Assembly: GCF_000003605.2 (NCBI RefSeq)
Contig: NW_003151426.1
Span: 1 to 26,292, forward strand
DNA from: Saccoglossus kowalevskii
Taxonomy: Eukaryota > Hemichordata > Enteropneusta > Harrimaniidae
DNA length: 26,292 nt
Direction: 5' to 3'
The notes beneath the pieces were generated by a model, which made no database searches, was not told the DNA's origin, and saw only the letters and a program-made list of their open reading frames with translations. Shown here one piece after another: positions 24,215-26,292 of the stretch; position 1 is the first letter of the stretch, and each line of letters starts with the position of its first letter. The position numbers were made by a program, and so were the translations under genes.

Positions 24215-24420
24215 TGTTTTTAAAAAAGTGTCAACAATTATGTCAAAACACAGTCAGGGGATGTACTTTCCAGTTTTTAAAAAAGGGACAACAAGTATGT
24301 CAAAACACAGTCAGGGGATGTACTTTCCTGTTTTTAAAAAATGGACAACAAGTTTGTCAAAACATAGCCAGGGGATGTACTTTCCGGTTTCTAAAAAAGG
24401 GACAACAAGTATGTCAAAAC
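24215..24420 (+). repeat. Degraded island 4, a distinct subfamily of about four units
   Basis: Four adjacent units share features not found in the bulk: TTTTTAAAAAA, GGGACAAC or TGGACAAC, CAGGGG and GTACTTTCC. Unlike island 3 the changes are shared between neighbours, so this looks like a small amplified subfamily. One unit has AGTTTGTC and CATAGCCAGG. Confidence 0.85.
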
Positions 24421-25533
24421 ACAGTCAGTGGATGTACATTCCAGTTTACTAGAAGAGTGACAACAAGTATGTCAAAACACAATCAGTGGATGTACATTCC
24501 AGTTTTTAGAAGAGTGACAACAAGTATGTCAAAACACAGTCAGTGGATGTACATTCCTGTTTTTAGAAGAGTGACAACAAGTATGTCAAAACACAGTCAG
24601 TGGATGTACATTCCTGTATTTAGAAGAGTGTCAACAAGTATGTCAAAAAACAGTCAGTGGATGTACATTCCAGTTTTTAGAATAATAACAAAAAGTATGT
24701 CAAAACACAGTCAGTCGATGTACATTCCAGTTGTTAGAAGAGTGACAACAAGTATGTCAAAACACAGTCAGTCGATGTACATTCCAGTTGTTAGAAGAGT
24801 GACAACAAGTATGTCAAAACACAGTCAGTGGATGTACATTCCAGTTTTTAGAAGAGTGACAACAAGTATGTCAAAACACAGTCAGTGGATGTACATTCCA
24901 TTTGTTAGAAGAGTGACAGCAAGTATGTCAAAACACAGTCAGTGGATGTACATTCCTGTTTTTAGAAGAGTGACTACAAGTATGTCAAAACACAATCAGT
25001 GGATGTACATTCCTGTTTTTAGAAGAGTGACAACAAGTATGTCAAAACATAGTCAGTGGATGTACATTCCAGTTGTTAGAGGAGTGACAACAAGTATGTC
25101 AATCCACAGTCAGTGGATGTACATTCCTGTTTTTAGAAAAGTGACAACAAGTATGTCAAAACACAGTCAGTGGATGTACATTCCAGTTGTTAGAAGAGTG
25201 ACAACAAGTATGTCAAAACACAGTCAGTGGATGTACATTCCAGTTTTTAGAAGTGTAACAACAAGTATGTCAATCCACAGTCAGTGGATGTACATTCCTT
25301 GTTTTTAAAAGAGTGACAACAAGTATGTCAAAACACAGTCAGTGGATGTACATTCCTGTTTTAGAAGAGTGACAACAAGTATGTCAAAACACAGTCAGTG
25401 GATGTACATTCCTGTTTTTAGAAGTGTGACAACAAGTATGTCAAAATACAGTCAGTGGATGTACATTCCTGTTTTTAGAAGAGTGACAACAAGTATGTCA
25501 AAACACAGTCAGTGGATGTACATTCCTGTTTTT

Positions 25534-25881
25534 AGTAGAAGAGTGACAACAAGTATGTCAAAACACAGTCAGTGGATGTACATTCCTGTTTTTAGAAGAG
25601 TGACAACAAGTATGTCAAAACACAGTCAGTGGATGTACATTCCTGTTTTTAGAAGAGTGACAACAAGTATTTCAAAACACAGTCAGTGGATGTACATTCC
25701 TGTTTTTAGTAGAAGAGTGACAACAAGTATGTCAAAACACAGTCAGTGGATGTACATTCCTGTTTTTAGAAGAGTGACAACAAGTATGTCAAAACACAGT
25801 CAGTGGATGTACATTCCTGTTTTTAGAAGAGTGACAACAAGTATTTCAAAACACAGTCAGTGGATGTACATTCCTGTTTTT
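25534..25881 (+). repeat. 174-bp higher-order repeat, two identical copies
   Basis: AGTAGAAG insertions stand at 25534, 25708 and 25882, exactly 174 bases apart (3 x 57 + 3). Each interval holds two consensus units and one with GTATTTC. The two intervals are identical by eye. After 25882 the pattern stops: the third unit lacks GTATTTC. Confidence 0.95.
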
Positions 25882-26263
25882 AGTAGAAGAGTGACAACAA
25901 GTATGTCAAAACACAGTCAGTCAATGTACATTCCTGTTTTTAGAAGAGTGACAACAAGTATGTCAAAACACAGTCAGTGGATGTACATTCCTGTTTTTAG
26001 AAGAGTGACAACAAGTATGTCAAAACACAGTCAGTGGATGTACATTCCACTTGTTAGAAGAGTGACAGCAAGTATGTCAAAACACAGTCAGTGGATGTAC
26101 ATTCCAGTTTTTAGAAGAGTGACAACAAGTATGTCAAAACACAGTCAGTGGATGTACTTTCCTGTTTTTAGAAGAGTGACAACAAGTATGTCAAAACACA
26201 GTCAGTGGATGTACATTCCTGTTTTTAAAAGAGTGACAACAAGTATGTCAAAACACAGTCAGT

Positions 26264-26292
26264 GAATAACTATTCCTGTTTTTAAAAAAGTG
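26264..26292 (+). repeat. Diverging last unit
   Basis: After a very regular stretch the final unit reads GTGAATAACTATTCC where GTGGATGTACATTCC is expected, then TTTTTAAAAAAGTG. This could be the start of the right edge of the array or another degraded island. Confidence 0.5.

Larger units (their letters stand above)
1..26292 (+). repeat. 57-bp satellite/minisatellite array, about 460 head-to-tail units
   Basis: The same 57-base unit runs from about base 10 to about base 26263 without any unrelated insertion. Landmarks are GTGACAACAAG, CACAGTCAGTGG, GGATGTACATTCC and GTTTTTAGAAGA. Common variants recur at fixed unit positions: GTGTCA, GTGAGA or GTGAAA for GTGACA; AATCCAC for AAAACAC; CCAG for CCTG; GTTGTT, GTTTCT or GTTTAT for GTTTTT; GAAAAG for GAAGAG. 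One-base deletions occur at TCAAAAC and in the T run. Three-base changes also recur: loss of ACA, or gain of AGT in TTTTTAGTAGAAG. No unit is inverted. The consensus is about 37% GC and lacks CpG. No promoter, tRNA, rRNA or mobile element can be seen anywhere in the window. A eukaryotic satellite is the best reading; genomic location and host are unknown. Confidence 0.99.

Noticed and set aside
54-26265. Some sixty plus-strand ORFs of 60 to 695 codons as protein genes
   Set aside because: All are made only of the 57-bp unit, start at internal repeat ATGs and end at unit variants. No unique coding sequence, ribosome site, splice pattern or domain accompanies them.
1-26292. CRISPR array
   Set aside because: The whole 57-base unit repeats; there are no unique spacers between short conserved repeats.
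1-26292. CENP-B box or other known centromere motif
   Set aside because: The CENP-B box needs CpG-containing TTCG and CGGGA parts; the consensus has no CpG. Nothing else in the unit identifies a centromere.
1-26292. Hammerhead ribozyme in the satellite, as in some other short satellites
   Set aside because: The CTGATGA core and matching GAAAC arrangement are not found on either strand of the consensus.
1-26292. One-base indels as simple sequencing error in T and A runs
   Set aside because: Some single cases may be errors, but many indels recur with the same linked markers in distant copies (TGACAAACAC with GAAAAG; CATTCTG with the following short T run), so they are inherited.
1-26292. Genes on the minus strand
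   Set aside because: All three minus frames meet a stop in every consensus unit.

Overview
The whole window is one head-to-tail tandem repeat array with a 57-base unit, roughly 460 copies (26,292 / 57 = 461). No single-copy gene, RNA gene, transposon or other insertion is visible in it. All units point the same way. Landmarks of the consensus unit, counted from its GTG, are GTGACAACAAG (1-11), CACAGTCAGTGG (22-33), GGATGTACATTCC (32-44) and GTTTTTAGAAGA (46-57). My count of the consensus is A20 T16 G12 C9 (about 37% GC), with no CpG. This looks like eukaryotic satellite or minisatellite DNA, because of its length, purity and CpG depletion. The species, and whether the array is centromeric, subtelomeric, intergenic or intronic, cannot be read from the sequence.

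Because 57 = 3 x 19, one forward frame stays open through the consensus and reads VTTSMSKHSQWMYIPVFRR. The other five frames each carry a stop in every consensus unit. This produces apparent ORFs of up to 695 codons (6465-8552). I do not regard them as genes. The frame is broken dozens of times by one-base indels and stops, there is no unique flanking coding sequence, and most recurrent unit variants change the amino acid instead of being synonymous.

Layout: 1-20 has a slightly degraded first unit. From 21 to about 6.4 kb the array is a heterogeneous mosaic. About 6.46-8.55 kb is the most homogeneous stretch, with no frame-breaking indel. From 8.6 to 17.3 kb there is a mosaic with strong higher-order structure. 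From 17.3 to 25.4 kb a second variant mix is richer in GTTGTT, AATCCAC and TAG-bearing units. From 25.4 to 26.26 kb the array is very homogeneous with a 174-bp three-unit higher-order repeat. The last about 30 bases (26264-26292) begin to diverge. Four islands of degraded units lie at about 1375-1460, 1985-unit-free exceptions aside at 11985-12120, 19280-19730 and 24215-24420.

The main structure beyond the 57-bp unit is layered duplication. A marked block family recurs with identical internal spacing at seven or more sites. A 647-bp segment is repeated identically 3,527 bp away. Local higher-order repeats of 169, 170, 174, 513 and 683 bp are present. Pairs of blocks are also shared across about 2.7 kb and about 7.3-7.5 kb. 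The pattern fits repeated unequal exchange or segmental amplification.
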